Positions 23,328-35,357 of a DNA stretch of 64,000 nucleotides are shown piece by piece. Both the position numbers and the translations under genes were made by a program. Under the pieces are notes generated by a model, which was not told where the DNA came from, ran no database searches, and was given only the letters and a program-made list of their open reading frames with translations. Where the stretch lies: NCBI GenBank assembly GCA_007026445.1, contig VDMD01000002.1, positions 2,356,001 through 2,420,000 of the forward strand. Direction: 5' to 3'. This DNA is from Schizophyllum amplum. Its lineage: Eukaryota; Basidiomycota; Agaricomycetes; Agaricales; Schizophyllaceae. Every line of letters begins with the position of its first letter. Position 1 is the stretch's first letter.

Positions 23328-25565
23328 ATGGCTTCGTTCAGCACGAAGATGATTCCCTTCGACGTCCCCCTCAACGTGAAGACGGCCGCCGCGACAGCGC
23401 TTGCTGGCGTCGTACTTGTGCTCCTTGGCAAGCTTGTGTCGCGTAGTCTTTCGCGGCGCCCGCCTGGGCCCCCAGGGAAGCTTTTGTCAGGGAATGCACA
23501 TCAGCTCCCAGCGACGACGAAGGAGAAATGGGAGACGTACATGCGCTGGGCAGAGGAGTACGGTGCGTACAGCGAACGCTTCATTTTGGGGGGATCGTTA
23601 TGCTGATGCGGCTGTCCTCTCTCACCTTTGCTTGTCTCTCCAACCCTCCTTCATGTATCCTTGCACCTCTTTCACGCATCTCTGTCTATGCAGGGAGCCC
23701 CGTGATATACTATCGTGTGCACAGCAAGCAATTTGTCGTGATCAACAACGTCAAGGCCGCGTTCGACCTCATGGAGGGCCGGTCAAACATCTACTCCGAC
23801 AGACCCATGGCATGGTTTTTCATGGCGCCCCAGCTTGGCAATAGGGGAATGTACGTTGCCCACTGCTGCCGTTGCTTGCCTATACACAGTGCATACGCTA
23901 ATGTGGGTAGCTCACAGGTCCCCCACCAACATCTCCTCGCAGAACCCGCTGCACAAAACGTACCGGCGCATGCTCGGGCATGGTCTCAACCAGCGTGCTG
24001 TGAAGAACTACAGTCCCATCATGCGCGACGAGCTGAAGACGCTGGTCAGCAACATCAATGCCACGCCAGAGAACTTTATCGCGCATATTCGGCGGTGTGT
24101 ATCAAGGGTCAAGGGTGCGATGAGTACATCACGCTCATGATTCTTTGCAGGATGTCGAACGCCACCGCGCTTAAACTCGCGTATGGCTGGCCGATGAAGG
24201 ACGACAACGACATCCTCATTGAGATGATCAAGGAAGCATTCTACTTGGCTGGAATTGCCCTTCAGCCCGGCCGCTGGGCCGTTGATTCCTGGCCCTTCTG
24301 TGAATAGCTCGCCTCTTTCCCTCAACCAGTCGCTCACGTGCATTCACACCCAGTGCGCTTCGTCCCCGACTGGTTCCCCTTCACCGGCTGGAAGAAGACT
24401 GCCCAGAGGGTCGCGCAGAGGTCGAAAGAGATCGACATCATCCCGTTCAATTGGGCGAAGGAACAGATTGTTTGTATATTCCCTTTTCTATCATACCCGT
24501 GGTGCTAACGCCTCTTCGCAGGCGAAAGGCGACCACGTAGAATCCTTCGCGTCCCACTTCCTCCAGCCCGAAGACAAGCACACAGTCGACCCCAAAGAGG
24601 AAGCCCTCATACAGACATGCTGCACGTCCTTCTTCGCCGGTGGCTCCGATACGGTATGACCTGACTTCTTCCACACTTTAACAGCAGACATGACTAACAA
24701 AACAATCCTCCGTCACAGACCGTCTCCTCGATGTCATCCTGCGTACTGTTTCTCGTGCGCTTTCCGGACGTCCAGCGCCGCTTCCAGGTGGACATCGACA
24801 GCTTCGTCGCTGAAAATAACCGGCTGCCGACGACAACTGACCGGGACGAGCCGCGGTTCGCGTACGTGCGGGCAGTCATCAGCGAGGTGGAGCGGTATGC
24901 GCCTGTAGCGCCAATTGGTGAGCCCGGGCAGGAAGCGCTGCTCCGCTTCTGTAATGTGGTTCATGTGTACTGACAAAAAAAGGCCCCGCCCACCGGCTCA
25001 CGACTGACGACTATTATGAGGGATACCTCATTCCGAAAGGCACGACCATTGTCCCCAACATCTGGTCAGGGCACTTGGTAGCTCTGAGGCACTGACTGAC
25101 TGACTGAATCTCACAGGGCCATGACTCGGGACCCCGCGGTCTACTCTGACCCCAACAGGTTCGACCCGGAGCGCTTCCTGCCTCCCCGGAACGAGCTGGA
25201 CCCCAAGAAAATTGTTTTCGTGAGTCGTGTTTCCTTTACCCCCTTTTCCCCTAAACCAGCCGTCCGTAACATCTTCTCATAACGTATCTCAATACCCTCC
25301 CATACCGAACGCGCACTCATACTCACTCCAGGGTTTCGGCCGCCGCATCTGCCCCGGCGCCTACTTTGCCGAGACCACGCTCTTCTTCCACCTCACCAAC
25401 CTTCTCGCGATCTACGACCTCAAACCCGGCACGGACGAGGCGGGGCGCACGGTCGACCTGAACCAGATCCAGTACAAGACTGGCTTGACGAGCCACCCGG
25501 AGCCATTCAAGTGCGACTTTGTGTGCCGCAATCCGGAGCTGATGGCGAGGTTGTCCGAGGAGTAG
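23328..25565 (+). CDS. Cytochrome P450 monooxygenase, microsomal
   Basis: Ten exons (23328-23562, 23694-23850, 23918-24094, 24151-24299, 24354-24469, 24522-24653, 24719-24917, 24983-25064, 25117-25219, 25332-25565) give 527 residues. It has an N-terminal membrane anchor (AAATALAGVVLVLLGKLV), the proline hinge RRPPGPPGK, I-helix FFAGGSDTTVSS (oxygen-activating A-G-x-D-T with one extra residue), K-helix E-x-x-R as EVER, FDPERF and heme-binding FGFGRRICPG with the axial cysteine. The general layout resembles the basidiomycete P450s that are often auto-annotated as O-methylsterigmatocystin oxidoreductase, but the substrate is unknown. All ten exons join in frame and no catalytic motif is missing. 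The neighbours are not an obvious biosynthetic cluster. Confidence 0.93.
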
Positions 25566-26335
25566 GGGAGCATGTGCGATACATGAAAATTCGTGGCGGG
25601 ATTGATCTGTCTGCACCAGACCAGAGAGCTAAAAGAAGAAAAATCGTATTTTCTCATCCTTTCCCATCTCAATCTTTAGGTCACGCTGATGTTCGTCTGG
25701 TTTCAAGCGTGATTTCGGAAAATACATCCGACGAGGGTTTTGACACGTCCACGCCCTTTCCTCTCACGATTGGTCTTCTAGAGATTGGCGCGGACTCCCA
25801 GGAGGTTGGCCCTCCAAACGAGAGTCAAATTCACGGTATCATTCACCTCCATATCAATTGATTCAGTACGACCTGGAGCGACAGCGCCAACTTCGTATCG
25901 CACATACTAGGATTCGGAAAGGACTCGGTCTGTCGCCGTCCTGCAGGCGGTCGCGCACGGTGCGCATGCCTTTATCTATATGGGCTTGAAGCTTGAAGCG
26001 CGAACACACTGCGTATATGTGCCATGCCCTCGCAGCGTGGAAGGGGGCAGTTTGCCGTTCATTGATTGCAGTATTTGTGGCTACGTTCGCATTCTCCGAC
26101 ATCGGCGCTGTCAGACTTTGCATTGGGAACATACCGGCACCTGATGTGTTTCATGTCCGAAATCCTAGTATCCTTGCAATCCTGATTTTATATAAGGACT
26201 CGTCTTCGGAGGCTACCCTTGCTCTTGACCACCGTTTAGAAAGGACGTTCGGCGGCCCTCGACTTCTTGTCGCCTTTCTCTAGGTGCGTCTCGAGCATAT
26301 CGCGTACTACTATATCTCAAACACGACCAAGTACC
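25566..26335. other. Intergenic stretch upstream of the caspase-like gene
   Basis: No coding frame is recognised. It carries a clear TATA element described separately. Confidence 0.45.
26189..26196 (+). promoter_or_regulatory. TATA box of the caspase-like gene
   Basis: TATATAAG lies 140 bp upstream of the start codon at 26336 in otherwise mixed sequence. Spacing allows a short 5' untranslated region. Confidence 0.6.
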
Positions 26336-28256
26336 ATGCAATCCTACGAGGAAAGCGGCGGCGTCGCTGTGGACGATCTCGCACTTGACCAATACTCGAC
26401 CTCCGCATCTTCGTCTTCATCGTCGCTCCTCTCTCAGGCTCCCGGCACCCGTGGATGGCACCTTCCTGGGCAGCGTCGATTGAGCGTGAGCGATGCACTC
26501 ATGCTTCCGGGCGAGGTCGCGCAGGCGATTGACCGTCACTTCGTCTACTCGCGTTGCACTGGGGCGAGGAAGGCACTCTGTGTATGTCATATCAGCTACC
26601 CTTTCAGGACGCACGTTGACAGATATTTTCATCGCAGATTGGCATCAACTACGCGACGAGTACGTCGGAGATAGACCAAGAGCTGGGTGAGGGCGACGTG
26701 CGGCACAAAGAGCCTGACTCGGAGCTTAGGGGGTATGCATAGGTACTTATCAATATGTTTGATTGGCACTGACCACGCTACAGTTGCATTCGAGATGCCG
26801 TGAACGTGCGCGACTTCCTGATAAGTATGGCAGACAGTCATCGCATGCTCGTCTTTCTAGATGCTCATCATGTCTCCAGAGCATGAGGGCTTCGACGCGC
26901 AGAACATCATTCTGCTCAGAGACGACACAACAGATGAAAGTCTCAAGCCCACCAAAGCCAACATCATTCATGCAATGCGCTCCCTGGTCAAGGACGCGAC
27001 GCAGGACGATACGCTTTTCTTCCATTGTATGCGTAGTGAACGCCATGAAACCATATATGCTGACCATGGCCTTATAGTTGCCGGGCACGGTAGGTGTTTG
27101 CGTTTGGTGGCAGAGAGCAGCATCGACACCAGTGAACAGGAAGTCAGGTGGAGGACGACAACGAAGACGAACTCGACGGTCTTGATGAGGGTGCGTTCTT
27201 CGATGTCTTGTCATGTAGTTTGCTCATCTTGAGTAGCGCTGATCCCTATGGACCATGCTGATCTTGAGGAGGGATTCATCAGAGACGACGTAAGCTGGAG
27301 CCAGACTTGCCGCTTTACATGATGTGATCTCATTATCATCTGCAGGTCGTTTATGCCGAACTGGTTCAGGCGCTGCCGGCTGGATGTCGATTGACCGTAA
27401 GTTATGCTCTGACACTGGTGCAGTCTCGGAACTTAGAGAGTAACAGGCTCTTGTCGACGTGCGTGTGGAATCCGTACAGGAAGGCGGCTTGTTCGCTGGA
27501 CTGACGCTCTTGCAGAGCTGCACGTTCACTCCTTAGAGAGAATTTAATCGAGCATAAGCTAACTTGAATTCCAGATCTACCTTGCCTCGTGAGTGCTCCG
27601 CGCGCCTCAACGCCTCAGACCCATCATGTCATATCCCCAGTATCAGTACACCGGTTTTTTGGACAAAGCGCGGAGCGAACACCGGGCCCTGAACTATACC
27701 AAAAGGCGTCCTATGGTCTCGAATGCTCCTGATGTCGTGCGTGTAGCTCAAAATGGGACTATTGGATGCATGCGCTGAGTACTTCCCCAAGGTCTTCTGG
27801 TCTGGTAGCAAGGACGGCCGACCAGCTGGGGATGGTCGCAGTAGTATGACGCAGGCCAGTGTCTTTCGAGTACCACTTCAAATCAACTGTGGCTGACGTC
27901 TCCTTCGCAGGCGTTTCTGAAGTCCATGGGTAAGTGTGCTGTCAATCGCGGTAATTTCGTGGTGTGCTGACTGAAGTATCAGCGAAGGGCAAGCGCAGCC
28001 GCAGCGGCCTGACTTACGAGCAGATGCTCAGACGCATGCGGTACGCAAGCTTGATCTTCCATTTGAGTATGTACACCAAAGCTCTCCTTACAGTAAATCG
28101 GTCAGTCGGAAGAAGTTTGAAGGCGGGGAAAGGCAGAAGCCGCAGTTCGGCACCTACCATCCGATGGTATGTGGAATACCACGACGATACTCAGGCTGAC
28201 GATTGACTGACATTGTGTCCAAGGATATGAAGCGCCAGTTCTTTATTACGGCGTAG
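26336..28256 (+). CDS. Caspase-like (metacaspase-type) peptidase with unresolved active-site exon, possible pseudogene
   Basis: Best exons are 26336-26581, 26638-26732, 26784-26824, 26880-27026, 27078-27089, 27140-27190, 27237-27289, 27346-27396, 27447-27458, then 27641-27736, 27792-27854 (or 27860), 27911-27929, 27983-28040, 28094-28166 and 28224-28256. The p20 features are ARKALCIGINY, ELRGCIRDAVNVRDFL, the catalytic-histidine motif FHFAGHGSQ, EDDNEDELDGLDE and AGCRLTALVD. The C-terminal part reads LDKARSEHRALNY, LTYEQMLRRMR and QFGTYHPMDMKRQ. The catalytic cysteine should follow as DSCHSG. The next candidate micro-exon (27516-27523) gives S-C but then AC, and a 14-nt exon (27575-27588) restores DLPCL-like coding only in another phase. 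So the two halves do not join in one frame in any splicing I tried. It may be inactivated, or a base may be missing in the assembly. Confidence 0.65.
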
Positions 28257-29346
28257 GCCGAGTTCCGATTCGCATTTGGATGGTGTGATGGTGTCTCTGC
28301 AGGTGCTGGAGCCGAGCTTCAGCGAATTAATCTGTGCGCTACATATCTATTGCTCCAGTAACTTTATAATTGCACTTGTAACGCATGTGCGTGTCTGGCA
28401 CTCAGCTTGTCTGCCATGGGCAGCCCGAAATCAAACCGTTGCTAGTACTTATTGTAAGTTGAACTTAAGGTAAGTATGTATGCTACTCAACTTCAACACG
28501 GATCACGTGCAGCCTAGGCATGAGGTGCACGTGGATCTCCGGAAAGAGCGGTCCGAATCATTTTCTCGGCCAAATTCCTGCCCAGTTCTCGACAGTTACT
28601 CACTCACCCGCATGACACTTACTTACTGGCTATCTTCGGCGGCTTCACCAATCACACTGACTCAAAATTGGGCTTTATATTGACGCATCGGGCTATCAAC
28701 ATCGACGCTTTCTTGTAACTTGCCAAATTTCGGAACGAACGGCACGTGTGTACCGTGACATCCTCAGCTGTTCTCCCTACTCTAGGCGACACCGGACAAG
28801 GTCGAAGCTTGCAATGTCGAGTAGTTACACTGGTCACTGCGCAGCTCACAGAGGATATCGAGACACTGCGACATGTTCAGCCCTGCGTCATCTTCAACAC
28901 CGAGTCGGACTTTCTCTTGGTAACGCTTCTTCGTAGGGAAACGTCCCCGTTTGCGATGCGTTGAAGCTGGTCAGCGGGACATGGCTTTTGGACAGGTGGT
29001 ACGCGCGTATCTCGTCACTCGCCTTCCCCGCTGCGTGTGACCGATACCGGCACCCTCCTTCATTCACGGCCACTGTATATTCTCCTGTCATTTGACGTCG
29101 ATGCACAGGAGCTTGCCCTCCCACCCCATGACTTCTACGTTCTTGCGCGGGTACTAATGCAAGCAAGTGACACCAGCCATCTCTTCCTTTCGTCAGATGA
29201 TGATACGGCAGCAAGCGGCAGCCTGCTCATTCGCTCGCTGTTCTGCATTACGCGGTTTGAACGGGGTATATAATGGTCGTCTTCGACTACTGCTCCTCCA
29301 GCTTTGTTGCTCTTTCACTGGTTAAGCTTCTCGAACACCTTTCACG
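28257..29346. other. Long upstream region of the alcohol oxidase gene
   Basis: About 1.1 kb without a recognisable gene. Only the TATA element near its end stands out. The length is notable in a region where most intergenic gaps are under 700 bp, and it may hold regulatory sites for alcohol oxidase. Confidence 0.45.
29267..29274 (+). promoter_or_regulatory. TATA box of the alcohol oxidase gene
   Basis: TATATAAT sits 80 bp upstream of the start codon within GGGGTATATAATGG, a strong core promoter context consistent with a highly inducible gene. Confidence 0.7.
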
Positions 29347-32300
29347 ATGGGCCACCCCGAAGAAGTCGACATTATCGTCTGTGGTGGGGGTCCTGCAGGT
29401 GCGCTTGCCTTGCAATTGTCACTAGACCGTTGAGGTTGACTCCACACTTAGGATGCGTTGTCGCCGGACGCCTGGCATACGCCGACCCAAATCTCAAGGT
29501 TATGCTCATTGAGGGAGGCGCGAACAATCGTGACGACCCTTGGGTCTATAGGTGAGCCAATCTCAGCGCATCTCAGGCCACAAGCACCTATCGAATTGCA
29601 CATAGACCCGGCATCTACGTGAAGAACATGCAGCGCGACGGTGTCAATGATAAGGCTACCTTCTACACCGACACCATGAAGTCATCCCACCTGCGCGGCA
29701 GACGCAGCATCGTTCCGTGTGCGAACATCCTCGGTGGTGGGAGCAGGTAATTCTCGTGCCCCCAACATTGTGACATGAACTGATAGGCGCCTCAGCATTA
29801 ACTTCCAAATGTATACGAGGGTGCGTCATAATTGCACAGTGTTCGTTGGCCTATGCGTACTCACGATATTTAGGCGTCCGCTTCTGACTGGGGTAGGCAA
29901 GGCTTGCATGCATGCACGCCTCAAGTCACTAATCAAGTCATAAGATGACTTTAAGACGGAGGGTTGGTCCTACAAAGGTGAGACAAGCTTCGGCATCGAG
30001 AGATAAATGCGCTGACGACATATACGTGCATAGATCTACTGCCCCTGATGAAACGCGTAGGCCTGCGGTCTTTACTCTCGTACCAGAACTAACCTGTACG
30101 TTGTTCAGCTCGAGAACTATCAGAAGCCTTGCAACAATGACTCTCACGGCTACGACGGCCCTATAGCCATCAGTAACGGCGGAAGCGTCACCGCACTCGC
30201 CCAGGACTTCCTGAGGGCGTCGGATGCTATTGGTATCCCTTTCAGCGGTATGACCGAAGAATCTACTGCCATGGAAATTGCTGATTTGTGCCCGCGCAGA
30301 TGACCTTCAAGGTATCTGCGTTGTCGAATCTACATCCTTCAGTGAGCGCGCTTGACATTGTCACCAGACTGTGAGACCTCGCACGCATCCGAGATATGGG
30401 CTAAGTACATCAACCGTCACACCGGCAGGCGAAGCGACGCAGCGACAGGTACGCCTGATCCCTTCACCTCCTCTGTGCTCGATCAGAACTCAGGTGCCCC
30501 TCCAGCGTACGTTCACAGCGTCACGGACGTGCAGACAAATTTGTTCGTGCGTACTAACGCTCGCGTCTCCCGCGTCATCTTCGAGGGCAACAAGGCGGTC
30601 GGTGTAGCATATGTGCCCGCTAGAAACCGCGCGCACCAGGGCAAAGTGCAGGAAACCATTGTCAAGGCCCGGCGCTGCGTTGTGCTCAGCAGCGGGACCT
30701 TGGGCACGCCTCAGATCCTGGAGCGCTCGGGCGTCGGAAATGCGAACATCTTGAGGAAGCTGGACCTGAAGGTCGTTTCCGACCTTCCGGGCGTAGGGTC
30801 AGTCATATTTCGACCTGATGACGTGTGGTATCTTGGTCGCTAACGGTCTGTTCGTAGCGAACAATACCAGGATCATTACACGACGCTCACCTGTGGGTTC
30901 CCTTCCGTTCGTCATACTGTAGGGTCTGACTGAAATATCGCCAGTGTATCGCGTCTCAAACGAGAGCTTCACTCTGGATGAGTTCCTGCGCGGAGACAAG
31001 GAGACTCAGAAAGAGGTAATGGTCGTCGTCGGCGTCCGTATGCGGCACCATGGGCTGACGGTGCACACAGCTCTTCGCTGAGTGGGAGAGCAGCCCCGAA
31101 AAGGCACGCCTGTCCTCGAACGCCATTGACGCCGGATTCAAGGTCGGTGGAGATCTCTATGCGTTCGCGATTGGCTGTCTTACGTGCTGTAGATTCGGCC
31201 CACGGAAGAAGAGCTGAAGACGATGGGGCCCGAGTTCAACGAGCTATGGGACAAGTATTTCAAGGACAAACCCGACAAGCCGGTGATGTATGTTTATCAT
31301 TCGTTCCTTGCGTATAGCCCGTTGACCACGTTCGCGCAGGTTCGGCTCTATCGTATCCGGCGCGTACGCCGACCACAGCCTCTTGCCTCCTGGCAAGTAT
31401 ATCACGATGTAAGCCCTTCTGATAGCTCTCCGTTCATAACGCTGATATGTGTTGTAGGTTCCAATACCTGGTGAGTCGGACAAACGCCTGTGCGCGCCTA
31501 TACTGACCCTTCATACAGGAATATCCTGCTAGCCGCGGCAAGGTCAGAGCTTGTAGTACATCTCATAGCGCCTGATCTCATGTCGATTCGCAGATCCACA
31601 TCACCTCCCAGAACCCGTACAAGGAGCCCGATTTTGACTCCGGCTTCATGAACGACAAGGCCGACTTCGCGCCCATCAGGTGGAGCTACAAGAAGACGCG
31701 CGAGATTGCGAGGCGCATGGATGGTTCGTCCCTCCGCGGCACTTACTGCTCTATTTGACTCATTCAACTTATAATCGTCCCCAGCCTTCCGAGGTGAACT
31801 CACATCGCACCACCCGCACTTCCACCCCGACTCGCCCGCCGCCTGCAAGGACATCGATATCCGGACCGCGAAGGAGCTCATGCCCAACGGCTTCACTGTC
31901 GGGATCCATATGGGCACCTGGCACAAGCCCGGTGAAGCGTTCGATGCGTCGAAGGTCCACGAGGACCTCGAGTATAGTGAGGAGGACGACAAAGCAATCG
32001 ACGATTGGGTCGCCGACCACGTTGAGACGACGTGGCATAGTCTGGGCACCTGCGGTGCGTGGCCCACCTTCTTAGCTGCTTCTCGGACACTATATACTCA
32101 CATCCTACAGCGATGAAGCCACGTGAAGAGGGTGGCGTCGTCGACGGGCACCTCAACGTATATGGTACGGGTTCGATTCATTTTCGCTCTTCAGTGATCC
32201 TGAACATTGTCATAGGCACTCAGAATCTGAAATGCATCGATCTGAGCATCTGTCCGGTGCGTATCTGCAGATTCTGCGAGGATGTTACTGCTAAGCACGA

Positions 32301-32569
32301 GTTTAGGACAACCTCGGCACCAACACCTACTCCTCGGCGCTGCTCGTCGGGTACGTGTCTGTGATTACGCCCGTGAACAGTTGACCAATTATTTGCAGCG
32401 AGAAGGGCGCGGACATCCTAGCGGAGGAGCTGGGTATGTCCACCTGCACCAGGGATGCGCGCATGCTGTTAATGAAATCATAGGCCTCAAGATCAAGACC
32501 CCTCACGCTCCCGTCCCTCATGCGCCCATTCCTTCCGGGAAGCCTTGTACTCAACCCGTACGTCGTTGA
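29347..32569 (+). CDS. AOX: Alcohol (methanol) oxidase, GMC flavoprotein, 25 exons
   Basis: Exons: 29347-29398, 29452-29551, 29606-29746, 29796-29820, 29874-29892, 29945-29977, 30034-30056, 30109-30247, 30300-30311, 30368-30448, 30506-30797, 30858-30892, 30945-31015, 31071-31142, 31193-31287, 31340-31408, 31458-31470, 31519-31542, 31594-31723, 31785-32054, 32111-32164, 32216-32256, 32307-32350, 32399-32433, 32484-32569. The product is 651 residues, the normal size. The ADP-binding motif is VDIIVCGGGPAGCVVAGRL; the GMC signatures are RGRRSIVPCANILGGGSSIN and SSGTLGTPQILERSGVGN; the catalytic histidine region reads ETTWHSLGTCAMKPRE. It oxidises methanol and short alcohols to aldehydes plus H2O2. 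In wood decay this can use lignin-derived methanol to feed peroxide chemistry. The C-terminus ends QPVRR without an SKL-type peroxisomal signal. Micro-exons of 12, 13 and 19 nt are needed to keep the frame. Confidence 0.95.
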
Positions 32570-33021
32570 TCGTGACAATGAGGCTACATATCAGGAGATC
32601 GAGTAAGATGCAAGCGAAGTACGTGGAATTGGCGAAGAAGTGACACCCTCGTGTATGATTATTGTGTGTACTACTATGAACTGCAATGTATATGTCTTCC
32701 ACTCTAGCGACCATAGCGCGACGATCGGAAAGCCGGTTCGGTCGAAAGCGATCTTGCCGTCGTAGCGCAGTCCGACCGCTCTTGCTTGCCCGCAAACTAC
32801 CGTAATGGGTGTCACTGCAGCGGGGCATGGATACAGTAAGCCAAAGCTGAGCAGCAGACATATACACCCTCACTGAAGGTACGTCTTGCAAATGTCTCCT
32901 AGGAGGTCCGAGGATATGAGTGTGGGAGGCAGGAAAGCAGTGTTCAACTCGGCTCCCGGCCCGACTAAACGCAGTGACCAAGTGTTACATGTCACACCAG
33001 CACTCCCTTCTTCCCGGTACG
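32570..33021. other. Intergenic stretch between alcohol oxidase and RNPS1-like gene
   Basis: No gene is recognised. It should contain the 3' end of the oxidase gene and the promoter of the SR protein gene. Confidence 0.45.
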
Positions 33022-33943
33022 ATGTCGAGGAGCAGAAGCCGAACGCGTTCGCGGTCCCCAGCGGGAGGCATGGACATCGACACCGCGCCACCAAAGGCTG
33101 ACGCGGAGACCCTCAATCCCGATGCGAGGGTCGTCATCGTCACCAACCTGTCGCGCAACGTCGTCGACGCCCACCTCCAAACGATCTTCAGCTTCTACGG
33201 CATGATCACCAAAATTGACCTCCCGGTGTTCGCAAAGTGTACGGTCCTCCATCTCTTACTGATTTCATGTACTAACCGCCTGTGCAGCTGGCCAGAATCG
33301 CGGAAAGGCCGCGGTCGAATTCCTGGAGCCCGCATTCGCGCACAAGGCGTACACGCACATGAACGGCGGCCAGCTCGACGGCGCAATTCTCAAGCTCGAA
33401 CTCTCCGACCTGCCCGTGCGCTCGCGCTCTCCCCCTCCCCCTCTGGCGGCCCGCCGCCCGCCGCGCCGCCGCTCCTTCTCCCGTTCTCGGTCCCGTTCGC
33501 GCTCCCCTCTGCGCAGCCGCCGCGGCGGTCGCTTCGGAGACAGAGGTGGGCGCGCCCCCGTCCGTGGACGTGACGTCTACCGCCCGTCGCTCGGTCGCCG
33601 CCGCTACTCCTCGCGTTCGTTCTCCCGGTCGCGCTCGCGTTCGCCTGTGCGCCGCACTGGCCTGCCCCCGAGACGGCGCTCTCCCAGCTACTCGCGTGGC
33701 GGGTACGGGCGCGGCCGTGGTCGGTCGCGGTCGCGGAGCACCGTGCGCTCTTCACGGTCACGGTCGTACTCGTACTCGAGGAGCCGGAGCCGGACGCGCA
33801 GCAGGAGCTATTCAAGCTACTCCAGGAGCCGTAGCCCCAGCAGGGCCAGGAGCCGTAGCAGAGGTCGTAGCATCAGTAAAGTGCGCGTGAGGAGCCGTAG
33901 CAGGGACGATATCCGCGATTCGCGCTCAAGGTCGCCTGCATGA
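33022..33943 (+). CDS. RNPS1-like SR protein with one RRM
   Basis: Exons 33022-33238 and 33288-33943 give 290 residues. It starts with an RS stretch (MSRSRSRTRSRSPAGG). A single RNA-recognition motif follows at about residues 33-113: RNP2-like VVIVTNLSRNV, and RNP1-like GKAAVEFLEPAFAHKAYTHM after the intron. A long Arg/Ser/Pro-rich tail runs to the end. This order (short RS, one RRM, RS/P tail) is that of RNPS1, a splicing activator of the ASAP complex that associates with the exon junction complex. A generic SR factor cannot be excluded. In an intron-dense genome such a factor is expected. Confidence 0.8.
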
Positions 33944-34154
33944 TGTCTGCTCTAATCTTGCGCTTTTTAGCTGCTTTTCGGCCTTGCGCCATCTTCAAAT
34001 TCGCTTGAACGTCTCATTGTACTTACTGATGACATACGCATAGTTCGACTTTGCCTATGTAGCGCGACACAAGCTCTGAACATCAATTCGATCGTCAACC
34101 ATCCCAGCGGTGTAAACTGACTTCTCCAGATATGTAGTTGAGTGTACCGGGCTG

Positions 34155-35357
34155 TTACAACTTATACACTTGCGTGCTGTCGTATCCCAGTTCCTTCAGC
34201 ACTCCTCCAACTGGCCCTTGAGAGAAATTGCGGCCATACGGGCCAGCAAGTGCACCAATCATGCTGCAACGACATGAGCCTCGTATGTCCTCTCCCACCG
34301 AAGGAAAGCACTCACGGCTCAGGCCCACAAACGAGGAAGAGCACCCGTCGTTGAGAATTTTGCTGTTCTTGCGAGGTCGTGCTTGTCGAGAACAGCCGCC
34401 GCCACCAAGAGCTTCCTGTTCCGTTTGGGTACAGTACCTTCTCCAGTGCAGCGCGGTTGATGCGGCCGACTGCTGGTGTTGCGGAAGGTGGCAAAGAGGG
34501 TAGCGCTTTCGCGTCTTGGTCTACAAAGAACTGGACCTTCAAGCGCTCAGGTCGCTCCGCGGCGTATGCCAGCAGAGGGCTCAGCACTTCGGCCGGTGGC
34601 AACTCGTCCGAGGAGGGGGAAGAGTGAAGGAGGGTAAAGCGCGTATTTGGCGAATGATCAGGGGAGGAGATGATGGTCGACCAGAGCTGTACGAAGGGCG
34701 TTATGCCTGTTCCCCCGGAGATCTACACAGAAGGATGTCAATACATGCGAGCGTTCCCTGTGCAGACTCACGTACCATAACAACTTCATCCCACATTCCA
34801 TCCTGCCATGGCCACGTCGTGATCGGACCCCGAATCTCTATACGATCGCCCTCCGTCTTGCCGTGCAACCAGCGCCCCACCTCGCCCTTGGGGTACTTCT
34901 TCACCCAGAAGGACATCCGGCCCTCATTGTCAATGCCATACAGCGGCGTATACGGCCGCTCGACCTGGATATCATCGTCCTTGATAAAGACCGACCATAT
35001 AGGCTGGTACGCGCCGCTGTCAGAAGCCTGCAGACTCTTCAGCTGCTCTGGCGGCAGCGTCAGGGTCATCAGGAGCCCGCTCGTGCCGACATGCTGGTGG
35101 GAGGTGATGGGTACGGGGGTGAAGTGCCTGGGGGAGAGGCTGTCCGACGTCTGGGTGGGGGCCGCGCGGGACTCGTCGGGGATGATGATGAAGTAGAGGG
35201 ATCCGGTGGCGAAGGCGAGGAAGGAGAGTACGAACGGCCACACGGGCGGGTCCGACTTGGCTATAGAGCTGGACGCATACCGAGGGCTTAGGATACGTGG
35301 AGAGCGGCTGGTGGAAACGCCGCGCCGCAGAGTCTGTCGCGTCAGTACGCGGAACAT
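34155..35357 (-). CDS. NADH-cytochrome b5 reductase-like flavoprotein, membrane anchored (probably mitochondrial)
   Basis: Exons 35357-34776, 34722-34316 and 34263-34155 give 365 residues. The N-terminus MFRVLTRQTLRRGVSTSRSP is a likely mitochondrial presequence, followed by one membrane helix (PPVWPFVLSFLAFATGSLYF). The FAD site is VERPYTPL, the isoalloxazine loop region is MSFWVKKYPKGEVGRWLHG, and the NADH-binding motifs are ISGGTGITPF and VCGPEPM completed across intron 2. These match the cytochrome b5 reductase/MCR1 family, which passes electrons from NADH to cytochrome b5 or similar acceptors. ATG at 35378 is an in-frame alternative start. A Ser-rich insert (GTGSSWWRRLFSTSTTSQEQ) before the CGP motif makes it longer than usual (about 300). 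Confidence 0.85.

Noticed and set aside
30449..30505. Reading through the 57-bp in-frame intron of alcohol oxidase
   Set aside because: It would insert 19 residues (TPDPFTSSVL...) into the conserved DAATAYVHSV segment. GT-AG ends are good, so splicing is more likely. Similar in-frame introns exist at 10310-10366 and 43834-43884.
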